Source: Apostichopus japonicus
Taxonomy: Eukaryota; Echinodermata; Holothuroidea; Aspidochirotida; Stichopodidae
Direction: 5' to 3'
Assembly: GCF_037975245.1 (NCBI RefSeq)
Contig: NC_092576.1
Location: forward strand, 19,058,111-19,122,110
Length of the DNA: 64,000 bases
In this document: positions 1 through 10,309 of the stretch, in pieces
Numbering within the stretch: the stretch's first letter is position 1
Layout: every line of letters begins with the position of its first letter
Position numbers and translations under genes: made by a program
The notes under the pieces: generated by a model
Database searches by the model: none
Seen by the model: the letters and a program-made list of their open reading frames with translations, nothing else
What the model was told of the DNA's origin: nothing

Positions 1-387
1 TGACACTGGAACCGATTAGACCTACAATAGTAGCCTCAACTTAAAATTCAACGTTAATACTCCCTGCCATTCTCTGTGCATAGCCTAACCGGCCCTAACG
101 TTTCGTTGGGTCCATGACATACGAGGATTTTTTGCGTTGAGAGTTGCGATAGACTCTGTTTCTCACTGTATCATGTTCACCATCTGGTAAAGACTGCATT
201 TTCTTCTTATTTCGTAAACCAGAACTGTAAGCTGTGGGGAATCACACCAAACAAACTGGGAAGCAGTTCTTCGAAGGCCGTGGCTATTCTTACAACTAGT
301 CGTAACAATTATTTATAAACTATTCTTACAACATCGGCGAATTCATGAGAAATCAAAGAATATAAAGCAACTGCGCATGTAGTAGGG

Positions 388-447
388 GTAACCCTTACCC
401 TAACTCTAACCCTCAATCCAACCCTAACCCTAAAACTAACCCAAACC
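388..447 (+). repeat. Degenerate telomere-like CCCTAA repeat
   Basis: About eight imperfect copies of CCCTAA / CCCTAAC (the complement of the metazoan TTAGGG repeat) occur here. They are too short and too diverged for a functional telomere, and they lie inside a TIR-bounded element. Confidence 0.6.
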
Positions 448-458
448 GGAAATTATTG

Positions 459-546
459 TTACTCCTGGTCGTAAAAATAGTACTCCTAGTCGTAAAGAAG
501 CAACTGCGCGTGCGCATAAGGGAATTATTGTTACGACTAGTCGTAA
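459..546. repeat. Repeated CTAGTCGTAA motif with perfect palindrome
   Basis: Copies at 459-474, 481-495 and 531-546 (and 290-305 in the opposite arm) share YTAGTCGTAA or a one-base variant. The copy at 531-546, TTACGACTAGTCGTAA, is a perfect 16-bp palindrome. They are probably terminal or subterminal repeats of the surrounding MITE. Confidence 0.45.
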
Positions 547-639
547 GAATAGCCACTTTGTTCTTCGAAAGCGGATTCAAATGCTTCGCTGTTTTGTTTT
601 CGATTGCGTAATTGAGACTTGTCCAAGTCGTTTCCAATC

Positions 640-1304
640 AACGAGGTAAATGAATCTGGAGGATTCATGTCAATTGGGTGCGCGCGTACCATGTATGGAG
701 GGTCATGTGATGTGTTCCAGGGTGGTACTATACTGATATTTCTCTGTAGCAGTTCGAGAACAGTGTTATTGACTTCGTGAAAGATTGGTCGGTTCGGACA
801 TGGGAACTAACGGCATAAGAAGGTACTGGTACTTCAGGCCTACGAAATAGTGCTAATATGCTAACGTTCAACCTTATTCTCTTGGATGAAGGCAGGCTTT
901 CTACATAATCTTACTTATTAATACAGCTCTAGGGGCAAGCTTTGTCTCATATGGCCTAACGTTATTACTACACGCTATAAGTGAATGTAGAAATGGGAAA
1001 TGTGGGGAAATGCTTAGTTCAGTGCAACTACGGAATTCTCCATGGAACAGAGCCTAATGCTGCTCGACGGGAATATAACTATCACGTTAGGCTACAGGCA
1101 CGGTTATTGCTAGGTAACGGGTGTCGTCTGCTGCTCTAAGCACGCAAACACATTTACGTACTAGTTGGGTGAAATCATCATGCGTAATAGGGAGAGTAGT
1201 ATATTAGTACCACCCTGGAACACATCACATGACCCTCCATACATGGTACGCGCGTACGCGCGTATTTACTGTGTGATAGTTCCTCCAGATTCATTTACCT
1301 CGTT
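640..1304. mobile_element. Non-autonomous Mutator-like TIR element (MITE)
   Basis: The first and last 24 bases are perfect inverted copies starting AACGAGGTAAATG. A second inner inverted block is perfect over 49 bp (681-729 against 1207-1255). The flanks carry the direct repeat GTTTCCAATC at 630-639 and 1305-1314, an exact 10-bp TSD. The length of 665 bp, arms of about 100 bp and lack of a long ORF indicate a non-autonomous element. TSD length and long TIRs fit Mutator-like families; that assignment is inference because no transposase is present. Confidence 0.8.
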
Positions 1305-1314
1305 GTTTCCAATC

Positions 1315-2149
1315 GCCAACAGAAAATCCGTATGGGCGGCCATTTGGGCACAAAATACAACGACGAAACAAGAGACAAACAGATAAGATAAATGATGTAA
1401 AGGAACAATAATAAGAATGCAGTGCATAACAGATAGATTGAAAGATATGGAGAAACATTCCAAACAAGAAAAGAACAAATAAACAGACCAACATGAAGTA
1501 AATTAACATTATTATACAACTAACCTGATCTCCTTTTATATTGAAACAAGACTAATTTGACTAAAAGAGAAGAAAAAATTTACAGATGAAAAAAAAAATA
1601 GATAAGAATCTCAAGAGAACAACGATTTGCTAACACAATCTCCACATAGTGATATATCGACTGTAAAGCTCGATTTAATAATAATAAGAAAAATATGAAC
1701 TCAAAGGACTAAACAACCAAATAAAACTACACTAAGCCGTTTATGAACGACATGACTGCGCGAACTAAATGCAAGATCGTCCCACGTTTGAAAGTTTTCC
1801 CTATAAATCAAAACGAACGTTGGGACAGAATCAAAGTGAACATTGCGACAGAATCAAAACAAACAGCGGGCAAAATAAAAATAAAAACAGAGTCGATATA
1901 CTTAGCACGCCTCTAAGATACTTTTAGGAACGACTTCAGCACACGGCAACGGCGCATGTCGAAGCGGTCCTTGCTGCATGGACATTTATTGTCTTAGCGT
2001 CATATCATCAGGCCCATATGTACTTGGTCACGGTGACTAGGCCTGTATAAGAGAATCAGTATGGCAGTTTCCTCGCGTTCCGAGTATCAAACTATCAGTA
2101 ATTAAACGCGCATAATCAGTTTGAATGATGAAGGAAAGGATAGCGTTCG
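1315..2149. other. AT-rich stretch, no gene recognised
   Basis: A-rich sequence with a short imperfect repeat of GGACAGAATCAAA-like units near 1820-1865. No coding or RNA feature can be supported. Confidence 0.4.
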
Positions 2150-2497
2150 TTATACCGATATTAGAGGGTGAATTAGGTCAGAAAAGTAATAATTCGTCCA
2201 ACCTGTATGTGGCAATGTACCGTATCGGGTAGTATTACTAGTAACATGGTGCCTGGTAAGAGTATCACCCTCAACTGACTGCTCTAGGGTGGTTAATACA
2301 GTACTGAATAAAGCTGATGCCTGGCGCAGCTGTTCAACGGCATCGGTTAGATCGTGATTTTCCATACTGCTTGAAGGGCTGTTCACTGACCTTGTGAAGC
2401 ACGGTGCAGCTTTGTTGGAAGGAAGTGTCGTGCATACAAGATGATGTAACAACATTTCGTTACAAAACACGGTCAAGGATAACCGAAACAGTGCCAT
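2150..2497 (-). CDS. Hypothetical exon, unrecognised protein
   Basis: A 115-codon open frame with ordinary amino-acid composition. From an internal Met (about residue 46) it reads MENHDLTDAVEQLRQASALF, a hydrophilic, probably helical stretch. This loosely resembles the N-termini of uncharacterised transposon-linked proteins in marine invertebrates, but I cannot name a family. A potential splice donor (CAG/GTTGGA, minus strand) lies near the C-terminal end. There are no supporting neighbours and no catalytic motif. It could be a chance ORF, a transposon exon or a real first exon. Confidence 0.2.
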   Translation of the reverse strand: MALFRLSLTVFCNEMLLHHLVCTTLPSNKAAPCFTRSVNSPSSSMENHDLTDAVEQLRQASALFSTVLTTLEQSVEGDTLTRHHVTSNTTRYGTLPHTGWTNYYFSDLIHPLISV

Positions 2498-2604
2498 CTG
2501 TTCTTTTAGTTCATAAGCGCTCGTTCGTTGCGCGTGAACGTCCGTCTTGAATTCGTGTTAATGTCCTTTTGCTTATATACGCAAGGGCGTATCCAGGATT
2601 TTGT

Positions 2605-2745
2605 AAACCCGGGGGAGCGAATTACTATCTAAGCGGAGCGCCACCATCGGTTGGCGCGCAGCTTACAAGAAAATTTCTGGTTTTGATACCCCCCAGATCA
2701 CCGGAAATGGCACTTCTCGGGCTTGAAAATGACCACCCAGATGTA
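2605..2745 (+). repeat. Dispersed repeat, copy 1
   Basis: About 120 bp here aligns by eye with 3518-3662. Shared blocks are CCACCATSRGTTGGCGCGCAG, then ACAAG.AAATTT, then CCCAGATCRCYGGAAATG. The upstream text (GGGCGTATCCAGGATTTTG) is like the end of a transposon-derived repeat. No ORF is conserved between the copies. Confidence 0.6.
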
Positions 2746-3262
2746 CACTTTTGCCTGACAACCAAGTATTTCCCAATAGTTTTTTTTTTCCATCCATAAC
2801 CTTTTTGAAGATTGTCACCAGTCACAATTCATGTTCGACCTCATCGCATGTTCTGTGGATCATTGCTTTTGTAGGTGATTCTACGTCGCGGCCCACAATA
2901 CCCGTCAGCTCCACTGTTCAAGGTTTAAAGCCCATTATTTGTTCAGAATTTGAAAATTCACATTTCTCCTGAATAAACTCAATTCAAAACATACCCATAA
3001 TGTTGCACAAAATTTCATCTATGGACAACCAATATAGAAAAACCTCCTTCAACCCCTAACAGACCGGTCAAAATTGCACGAGTATAGGAAAGTATGATGA
3101 AGAATGTTGGTCAGGAAAGCTTCGAAAATTCAGACACAGTTAATTTATTGGTGTACAAATATTAAAACTTCTTATAACGGCTATTATAAAACTTCGTTGA
3201 AGGAAATGAAAAAATAGCAGATATTTCCGAAACCGAACACTACACATATAAGCGAAGGAGGC

Positions 3263-3282
3263 GGGGGGGGGGGGGGGGGGGG
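3263..3282 (+). repeat. Poly(G) tract, 20 G
   Basis: An uninterrupted run of 20 G. Other runs of about 11-16 G (or C) lie near 4160, 6588, 6791, 10294, 10559, 21421, 26263, 30468, 31972, 33200 and 59077. Confidence 0.9.
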
Positions 3283-3517
3283 CAACTGCGCAACTGTCAG
3301 GAACTGTACTGTACACGATGGCATGCGATGTAATGACCGATGCTTACTATTATGATATTGACATTGACAAGTTGAACGCGCGCGGTTATTTTTTTTCGGG
3401 CAAGTCGGGCAGTTTTGAGGCTGTTCATCCTGGAACGCCATTTTCATGCTCACTGATATGATGTGATATCTGCTGTTTGCTTTACAACTTCGAACAGGCG
3501 CGTAGGGAGAAATTTGC

Positions 3518-3662
3518 CTAAGGAAGGAGCGAAGCCTGTAGGCAAATTATCTAGCGTAGCTCCACCATGAGTTGGCGCGCAGAATACAAGCAAATTTTGG
3601 CCAAAAATTCCTCCCAGATCGCTGGAAATGACACTTCCCAGGCCTTGTAAGTTGCATCTAAG
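3518..3662 (+). repeat. Dispersed repeat, copy 2
   Basis: Diverged second copy of the repeat at 2605-2745, in the same orientation and about 900 bp away. The shared GTTGGCGCGCAG and GGAAATG.CACTTC blocks make the relationship clear. Confidence 0.6.
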
Positions 3663-3934
3663 CATTTTCTATGTTGAAATTACTAGCGATATCTTGAAAA
3701 AAACATGCTGAAGGGGGCGGACGGTCGCCCCCTCCCCGAAATGCGTCATGTTCCCCGACGACACGGTCGAGTTCGAGACCAGCCACAGTTGGTTTCATAG
3801 CACAATTCTACAATTGTTTAAGGCGTATATACACACGCGCGCGTTATGATAGACCATATATAGTATATATATATATAGATCATTAGTGAGAGAGGAAAAC
3901 TGGAAACGTCAAATATGGAGTTGTCGGTGTAAGG

Positions 3935-4361
3935 CAGGGTTGTCCAACCTACGGCCCGCGGGCCACAGTCCGGCCCGCCGCAGGGTTGCGTCCGGCCCGC
4001 CGCAGGGTTGCGTCCGGCCCGCCAGAGATGCTCTACGGTGCGAAATTTTAGTGAGCAGATTTATTGATAACAATTTCAAGCTATATAATCTATTATTCGA
4101 ACCTTCTGGGTCCAAAAAACTGCATACAGGGCAGTTTGTGTGACACTCTCAGCGGAAGTGGGGGGGGGGGGCGGCTGGACTTTATTCATCTGTTTTATCA
4201 CGAAGGAAAATAAATCAGTGCGCTCCACGCGCAGTGCTCTCATTCTGTTGCCTTGGGCTTCGGGCAAAAAATCGAAAAATCGAGCGTAGGGTTCATGCTG
4301 CCCCCTCCTTCATCATAATCATTCCATGCGGCCCTCCTCTGCAAAAGGTTGGATAACCCTG
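3935..4361. mobile_element. Non-autonomous hAT element with perfect 8-bp TSD
   Basis: Terminal inverted repeats CAGGGTTGTCCAACCT (left) and, reading inward from the right, CAGGGTTATCCAACCT differ at one of 16 positions. The flanking direct repeat GTGTAAGG occurs at 3927-3934 and 4362-4369, exact over 8 bp. CAGGG termini plus an 8-bp TSD are diagnostic of the hAT superfamily. GC-rich GGCCCGC sub-repeats follow the left end, including a tandem CCGGCCCGCCGCAGGGTTGCG-like unit. There is no transposase, so it is non-autonomous at 427 bp. The flanks join to read GTGTAAGGGGTAGGGCG, recovering the pre-insertion site. Confidence 0.9.
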
Positions 4362-4494
4362 GTGTAAGGGGTAGGGCGAGACGCACGCCCCTTTCTAAAT
4401 CATCGATGCGTCACTGGCTACCCTGTGTATATAAAAGGGACCAGAGTTGTAATTATGTCACTGTTCCTCTTTCTCTTCTTGGTGTCTAGGAGTT

Positions 4495-4626
4495 TATCTT
4501 CTTCTCCCTCCTTTTCTCCTTTTTTCTCTCTTTCTTCTTTTCTTTTCCCTTCCTTCCTTTCTCTCCTCCTCCTCTTTTTCCCACTCTTTTTTATCTTTTT
4601 CTTCTTTTTTCTTGCCTCTTTTTCTT
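4495..4626 (+). repeat. Polypyrimidine tract
   Basis: About 130 bases composed almost only of C and T (CTCC, TTCT and CTTT mixtures). Any open frame across it is a composition artefact. Confidence 0.85.
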
Positions 4627-4639
4627 ACCCGGGGACGCG

Positions 4640-6235
4640 CGCCCCCAACGTCCCCCCCCCCCGGGATACGCGCGTGATACGTTACATCTTCGATTTTATG
4701 GTGGCGCTTATCCTTTTGTTCTGAGCACTCATTCGTTTCGTGTGAGCTTACGTTTTGATTTAGTGTGAATGTTCTTTTGCTTACAATACATCTTTAATTG
4801 TATGATGGCGCTTGAACTTTCTGTTCTGACAAGTGGATCAATGTTGAGTTCCCGGTGCTCCTTGTCTATCCTCCTATTGTATGTGTTTGTTAATTTTTGC
4901 TACATGATTGTCCTTTTAATCAGTTCTATGTTACAAATGTTTTGCGACCGACCGTTTCGTAGCATATGACTGTTTTCCTTGTGAATTCTTGGTGTACGTA
5001 TACACTGTTTAGTTTTCAGATTCCGTCTATTTAATTTGTTGCAATTGATTCCCTTCATTATTTTTATTTCTCTTTTTTAAGTGTGCCTTTTACAATTTTT
5101 TAATTGGTTCAATGCAACTTCTAACAATTAATGGGCATGGAGCCGGACGGGATCATACATTTGCTCCGAGTTTAACTGTTGGGGAGGGGACATAAATCCT
5201 TCTTTCCGTATATAATCTACGCCCCTGACACCTTAGCCACAGTTGGCTAACATTAATTATATGTTATGGTAACTTTACAAAATGCATAGGAATGATTCTC
5301 ATGCATGCTTATATTTACTGGGTGGGCAAACTGATTTGCTGGGTGATGGCGCAGTTGTCCACCCAGTTAATGTATGTGATTTACTTCCCTTGTGTCAGGT
5401 TCGTACCAAGTCATGTATGTTAGTATTGGTGTTTATTTCTAGAAAATTTAGACTAACTAGGCTCGCGCTCTAAACATATTTTATCATAAATAAATGTATT
5501 ACAACAAATTAAAGTACAGTATTTTCCGTTCAACAGTGTATATATGTGTAAAAGATAAAGCTACAAACACCGTCCTACCTGCTCAAGACTAAAATAGAGA
5601 ATTATTTTGATTCTTTTTATTATTCCTCCTATTCATTTTCTAAGGATTCGATTGTTCTTACTGTACTTGTTCTTGCAATAATTTAGATGAAGTTTTCTAT
5701 TTTCCACACCGCATGTGTTCTTACTCATTTTTAATTTCAGGCTTGCAAGATAGCAAAACTGTATAATCTCATAAATATTTTCTTAATTGGCATCAAAATG
5801 AAATTCAGAAAAAGGTTTACAAGAAACAACACGCAAATTAGTCTTCAAACATCGGGTTAATAAATTTCATGGGAGCCTTGACTCTTTTCTTACTATATAC
5901 CCAATTGACATCATTTTTTAAACTGTCTGTTGTCACTCGTATGCACAACGTTCATTTCTTTTATTGGCGCCAAAATGTGTAGACCGATGTAAGAAACACC
6001 TGTATTTGAAATCGGTGACTCATGCTTTTGAATACCTGTGTACATCTATCACTGACAATGAATGGTTTAATGTTATATTGGTGGAGGTTGCAGATGTTGC
6101 TTGTTTCATGCAGTTGTTTGTTACAGTTGACCTGTTGACTGGATTTTAAGGTTGGAATATTTTTTGGAGAGGAAACCGCTGCTAATAGAAATAGCTAAAA
6201 CAGTAATATTGATCAGTGAGAAAATTTGACGGTAT
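4640..6235. other. AT-rich stretch, no gene recognised
   Basis: Unremarkable AT-rich DNA. Near 5205-5231 the sequence ends in CTACGCCCCTG, whose complement CAGGGGCGTAG looks like a hAT-type terminus, but no partner end was found. Confidence 0.4.
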
Positions 6236-6860
6236 CCCAGCCAGCATGCCCAGCTGGGGCCCAATTGGGTTTCACTCGGTTGAATTGGGCCTGGTTGGGC
6301 CAGGGCCAGCCCACTCAGTGCCCATTCGGGCACAATACAGTTTGGCCCTTCTGGTTAACATACTTCAAAACATTATTGAGATGTTCAACACATACTTGTT
6401 TTTTTGCTCTGGAAAGCTTAGGTTCTTCCTTAGGCCACCAATCCTTGACAACAGTTAATTCATTAACGTAGTGGCCCAATTGGGACAGACTCGGTTTTTG
6501 ATCAGGTTGGCCCTCATGTATGGCCCGCTTCGGGCCCATTCGGGAGCAAGACGGTTTCACCAGGGGCTTTCTGTGACTGCGTCGAGTGGGGGGGGGGGGT
6601 GTACGGACCGAAATTTACCGACCAAAATTGATTGTTAGCAATCTCGCTCGAAAAAATTAGGTTAGTTTGCGAAAAATATGTTAAATTGGTAAGATTGTTA
6701 GCCGAAAAAACTGACAAGAAAAGAAAAAGAAAAGAAAGGTCATCAGTATATTTGATTTTACCGAGGAACTCACGAACACCCCCCACACCCCCCCCCCCCC
6801 CCCGTACGGTACGCCCCTGGGTTTCACTCTTTCGGCTGACCTACTTCAATGTATATATCT
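6236..6860. repeat. GGGCCCAATTGGG-rich repeat family, copy A (interrupted)
   Basis: Begins with CCCAGCCAGCATGCCCAG and continues with palindromic blocks such as GGGGCCCAATTGGG. The first 44 bases (6236-6279) recur inverted at 12070-12113 with one mismatch. Internally, CATTCGGGCACAATACAGTTT (6323 onward) is repeated from about 6535, and the second unit is split by the hAT insertion at 6561-6819. Open frames here are rich in W, G, P and L because of the repeat and are not genes. Confidence 0.65.
6561..6819. mobile_element. Nested 259-bp hAT-type element with perfect TSD
   Basis: Ends are CAGGGGC and GCCCCTG; the flanking 8-bp direct repeat GGTTTCAC (6553-6560 and 6820-6827) is exact. The body contains a poly(G) run near the left end and a poly(C) run near the right end, so the element is largely able to fold back. 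Removing it restores continuity with the tandem unit at about 6330-6380 of the host repeat. The superfamily is inferred from the CAGGGG terminus and the TSD length. Confidence 0.85.
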
Positions 6861-7770
6861 CATTTCCACACTGCACTATCGTTATGACAAAGCCAACTGG
6901 CAACACTGATTCCCGAATTAGGCGCGTTTTTTTGCCACCAATACGTATCGCGCTCCATATGCCCTCACGTGATCATTCTACGGCAATAAAGCTAAATAAA
7001 TGACCGAGAACGCTTTCCGAAATCCGATATGATTCAACGAAATCCATCGAAATAATTCAATTCACAATTGATAATTCAATCATTCACTCGAAAGGAGTTG
7101 GTACTCGGTGAGTATTTTGGAACAATTTTTTTTCTGTGAAAGTGTGACTCATTTGGGTGAATTTGTAGCAAGTTTTATTTCCTTGCACCCTCATCTCCGG
7201 AAGTGTAAACTTTCTGTGACGGGTTTCCTCGTTTGGAAAATACTCTAAGGGACTCACCAGAGGAATACATGCGTCATCTTAGCTTGGGACCTCCGCGACA
7301 TGTGGATTATTACTATTACGAGTACCAGCTGACCTTTATTAATATACTTAATTACAGCTCTACACGCATATCTTTACCTCGGGAACTTCAACCCTTAATA
7401 TCTATATTTGTTCGGACATTGCCCGCTCGTGTAATTTACTGCTCCGCGAGCTCTTGGCCTAACGATCACCTCCTGTCCGCGTCGCAGGTGATTATTGTTT
7501 ATCAGCGTAGCCTAGCGTGGTTGCTGTTCATAGGATTGTAAGCCTAGGCACCCTATAGTCTACTACTACTTCGCGCCACCTTCTGGAAGTTCCAACCACG
7601 GCTTGGCGTAAAGATTCTCACGCCACCGATCTAAGCTTGGACTGAGCGACGGTGCACTGTGTGTATTTTCGTGTATTGGAGGACCGACCACTTTTCATTT
7701 AATTTTACTAGACGGACTGATCCAAATTATTAGATCAGAGGTTTGTTTTACAATACACTTAATCTAGTAT
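6861..7770. other. No gene recognised
   Basis: Moderately AT-rich. A 102-codon open frame (7233-7541) has no recognisable motif and no clear splice context, so it is not called. Confidence 0.35.
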
Positions 7771-7773
7771 AGT

Positions 7774-8254
7774 CAGTATTGCGAAGTTCGGCATACTGCG
7801 AAGATCGGCCACACTTAAGAAATACACGATTTCACCATGAAAATCTACAGGAAGAGTCAAATTTCACCAAAAAGTACGAAGCTACAGTTATTTTCTCTCC
7901 AAAATGACCCGTGTGCAAGAAATTACTTACATATTTGTCAATAAAATGACGAAGATCTATGAAGTCTGTTATAATTACTGAAAAAGCAACTGCGCCACCA
8001 ATTTTATCACCAGCGCCACACTGTGGGTTGCGTGTCCGAACTTCGCAATACTCTAGCAAGAAATACCAGTTCTACAATCACGAAGAATCTTCTTGGAAAA
8101 CAACGTGAAAACAGTTTGCAGGAAAGAAAGTTTGGCCGTGTATCGTACTATAACAAAATTCTCCCACCATATGAAATATATTTTCAAATGATTTATACCA
8201 GAAGATTTAGTTTTGAGGTGTTTTAAGTCTTAAGTGGCCGAACTTCGAAGTCAC
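7774..8254. mobile_element. Candidate nested MITE with GCGAAGTTCGG ends
   Basis: AGTATTGCGAAGTTCGG (7775-7791) is inverted at 8036-8052. A second related pair, GCGAAGATCGGCCACACTTAA (7798 onward) and its inverted relative TTAAGTGGCCGAACTTCGAA (about 8229-8248), lies partly outside it. The motif thus occurs four times, two in each orientation. No clean TSD was found. Confidence 0.45.
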
Positions 8255-8414
8255 CATCCTATAAGTTATAGCATTATCAGGCAACTAGCCTAGACCTAAT
8301 GGCATGTCATTTCGTGTATTACTCGCGACAGCCTATCCTTACGGTCTACATAGACTTAGACTTTTACAGTTGCAGAGCAATCGCGGTTGGTGTATTATTA
8401 TAAACTTTTCATAG

Positions 8415-8983
8415 ATAAGTCTCCTTGTTCGTTTTCAAATACACCTGTCTCGTAGTGGATCACCACGCATTAATTTTCTCTTTGTAACCGATTCAACGGC
8501 ATATTCTTTCGATCACTATCGTAGGCCTGAAGGACCTGTACGTAGCATAGACTTTGTAATTAGAAGAGGAGCCACTGTTGCAGACTTGCTTCTGTATACC
8601 ATAGATAAGCTACGTCACTATCCTACCAACGACTGGGTCATTCTTCGCTGTGCTGCAGGCTTTTAACAACCTTACGGAATTCGCCAGCAATTCTTCAGGT
8701 CACAGAGTTCTCCGTCGATCTCCAGTTACTGCTCCTTGGCTAATCTCACGTCTCCAACATTTTAAGGACGCTGTTCAACGAGAGCACCCACCCATTATTG
8801 TTGCCTTTATTACTATTCCTACAGCCTCCTTTGTTAAGTTCCGTGAAAGTAGGCAGCTGTTTTCGCCAATACTCACAACTGAACAACTCAAGGCCTGTCA
8901 ACACGATCTCGACAATCAATTGGACGCAGTCAACCTATTCATCCGTTGTTTCAATCATCAACCGCAAGACAATTTCAACATTC
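8415..8983 (+). pseudogene. SGNH-hydrolase-like exon broken by a frameshift
   Basis: The frame opens after a possible acceptor (TTTTCATAG/) and reads through FLFVTDSTAY, where D-S-T fits block I of SGNH/GDSL esterases (usually GDS), then RRGATVADLL, then DWVILRCAAGF. One extra T in the run 8661-8664 shifts the frame; the next frame continues NNLTEFASN, so the joined region matches the G-x-N block III. It continues with PPIIVAFITIPTASF and LDNQLDAVNLFI to a potential donor at 8984. Blocks I and III are recognisable; the C-terminal catalytic Asp/His block is not seen. Related SGNH-like domains occur in some retroelements and in host enzymes. The single-base insertion suggests a decayed mobile-element copy, but an assembly error would look the same. 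Confidence 0.4.
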
Positions 8984-9950
8984 GTAAATATGTATTTTTC
9001 ATGTTCAAACTTTTTTTACATTTTTGTAGATTAAAGGGGGCATTTATTCAAACTGTAGTTCACCTATCTGATACTTAGAGCATTGAAAATCATATCGGTA
9101 GCCCTATTTCCATATTCATAGCATGTTCAGTTACCAAGATATGACTGTTTGCAGTTTGTTATTTAATAGGAGTAGAATGGCCACACCATATTTTTCATGT
9201 CAATACCTGGCTATTACTAAAAGTATTATATTTCCCTTTGAAATATATATAATATGTTTCCACACATTCCTTACATGTGAAATACATAATTTTGTGTAAA
9301 CATCATCTAAATCCCAAGTGCTGACATAACATGTTAACATTTTAGAACGGATAGGGTTATAACTTCCATGTTTATATGACTATGAATAACAATTTAAAAC
9401 ATAGGAATTGCTACAAACCTAAGGAACTGATGTCATCAAATATTAGTGTTGCCGTTCTATTTGATTTCTTAGGAATTTTCCAAATGCTCATATTCTGTCG
9501 CACTCAATTTTTCCAACTGTCGCACTCTAATTTTCACATATTCTTGTAATTTGTGAGTGTCCTAAAATTTTCGGTCAAAATTGACCTTTAATCAGTCATA
9601 TTTACCACGTTTTCCTTGTCATATTGAGAAATTGTATCTCGCGATCCTTATACTCCACCATAACAAAACTTTGTATGATTTTGAATATTCTAAAAGAAAT
9701 GCCTAGAACTACTGTACAACGTTCAGCTTCAATTTGGTTAATTTACGTATTAATTTTGCTATTAGGTGGGTTGACCCTGTTCACTAGCTTACATTGGCAC
9801 TATGGTATGTACAATTGAAACACTCAATGCTAATCTATGGAAGCTTAAAAGTGCCATCAACATAAGAAAAACTTTGCCCCATAAATTGACATTTTTCAGT
9901 CTATTGTTTAGATAGCAAAATAAAATCTTATCAAATATCAGAAAATGTTG
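8984..9950. other. AT-rich stretch, no gene recognised
   Basis: No exon-like signal. The short open frame at 9624-9818 lacks coding character. Confidence 0.4.
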
Positions 9951-9952
9951 GA

Positions 9953-9977
9953 TTGCTCAGTTTCTTTAACTGAGCAA
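9953..9977. repeat. Hairpin TTGCTCAGTT/AACTGAGCAA
   Basis: Perfect 10-bp inverted repeat with a 5-base loop (TCTTT) at the left edge of the 52-bp tandem array. Confidence 0.7.
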
Positions 9978-10230
9978 TTGAAAAATTTTCTGAAAAACGT
10001 TTAATTGAAAACTAATCATATCTCGTCAATTGGACATTTTTCTGCAAAATGTTTAATTGACAACTTATCATATCTCGTCAATTGGAAATGTTGCTGCGAA
10101 ATGTTCAATTGTTCACTTCATTCCATCTGAGCAATTGAAATATTTTCTGCACAATATTTAATTAACAACTTATGGTATCTCATCAACTCAACATAAACAT
10201 TTTTCTGCAAAATGTTTAATTGTTCATTTC
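9978..10230 (+). repeat. Degenerate ~52-bp tandem repeat
   Basis: About five units. Anchor CATATCTCGTCAATTGGA occurs at 10017 and 10069, with diverged equivalents at 10119 and 10171. Units also share TTTTCTGCAAAATGTTTAATT. The array is bracketed by two hairpins. Confidence 0.7.
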
Positions 10231-10265
10231 ATTCCAAATTCTCAGCTGGAATGAAGTGAACAATT
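10218..10265. repeat. 19-bp inverted repeat at right edge of the 52-bp array
   Basis: AATTGTTCATTTCATTCCA (10218-10236) pairs with TGGAATGAAGTGAACAATT (10247-10265) with one mismatch and a 10-base loop. Confidence 0.75.
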
Positions 10266-10309
10266 GAAATTGTTTCATGTGAGTGATAAATAGCCCCCCC
10301 CCCCCCAGG

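Larger units (their letters stand above)
276..559. mobile_element. Small TIR element enclosing telomere-like repeats
   Basis: Inverted arms at 281-309 and 524-553 share TGGCTATTCTTAC followed by RACTAGTCGTAA. The flanks carry the direct duplication GTTCTTCGAA at 266-275 and 560-569, a plausible 10-bp TSD. The outermost 4-5 bases of the arms do not match, so the exact ends are uncertain. The core (388-447) holds degenerate CCCTAA repeats. No coding capacity is seen, so this would be a MITE. A 9-10-bp TSD is the usual length for Mutator-like elements; the superfamily is inference. Confidence 0.55.

Noticed and set aside
388-447. Chromosome-end telomere
   Set aside because: Short, degenerate, internal and enclosed by inverted repeats.
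4425-4724. 99-codon open frame
   Set aside because: Translation of the CT-rich low-complexity tract.
7233-7541. 102-codon open frame
   Set aside because: No family recognised and no convincing exon borders; not distinguishable from chance.
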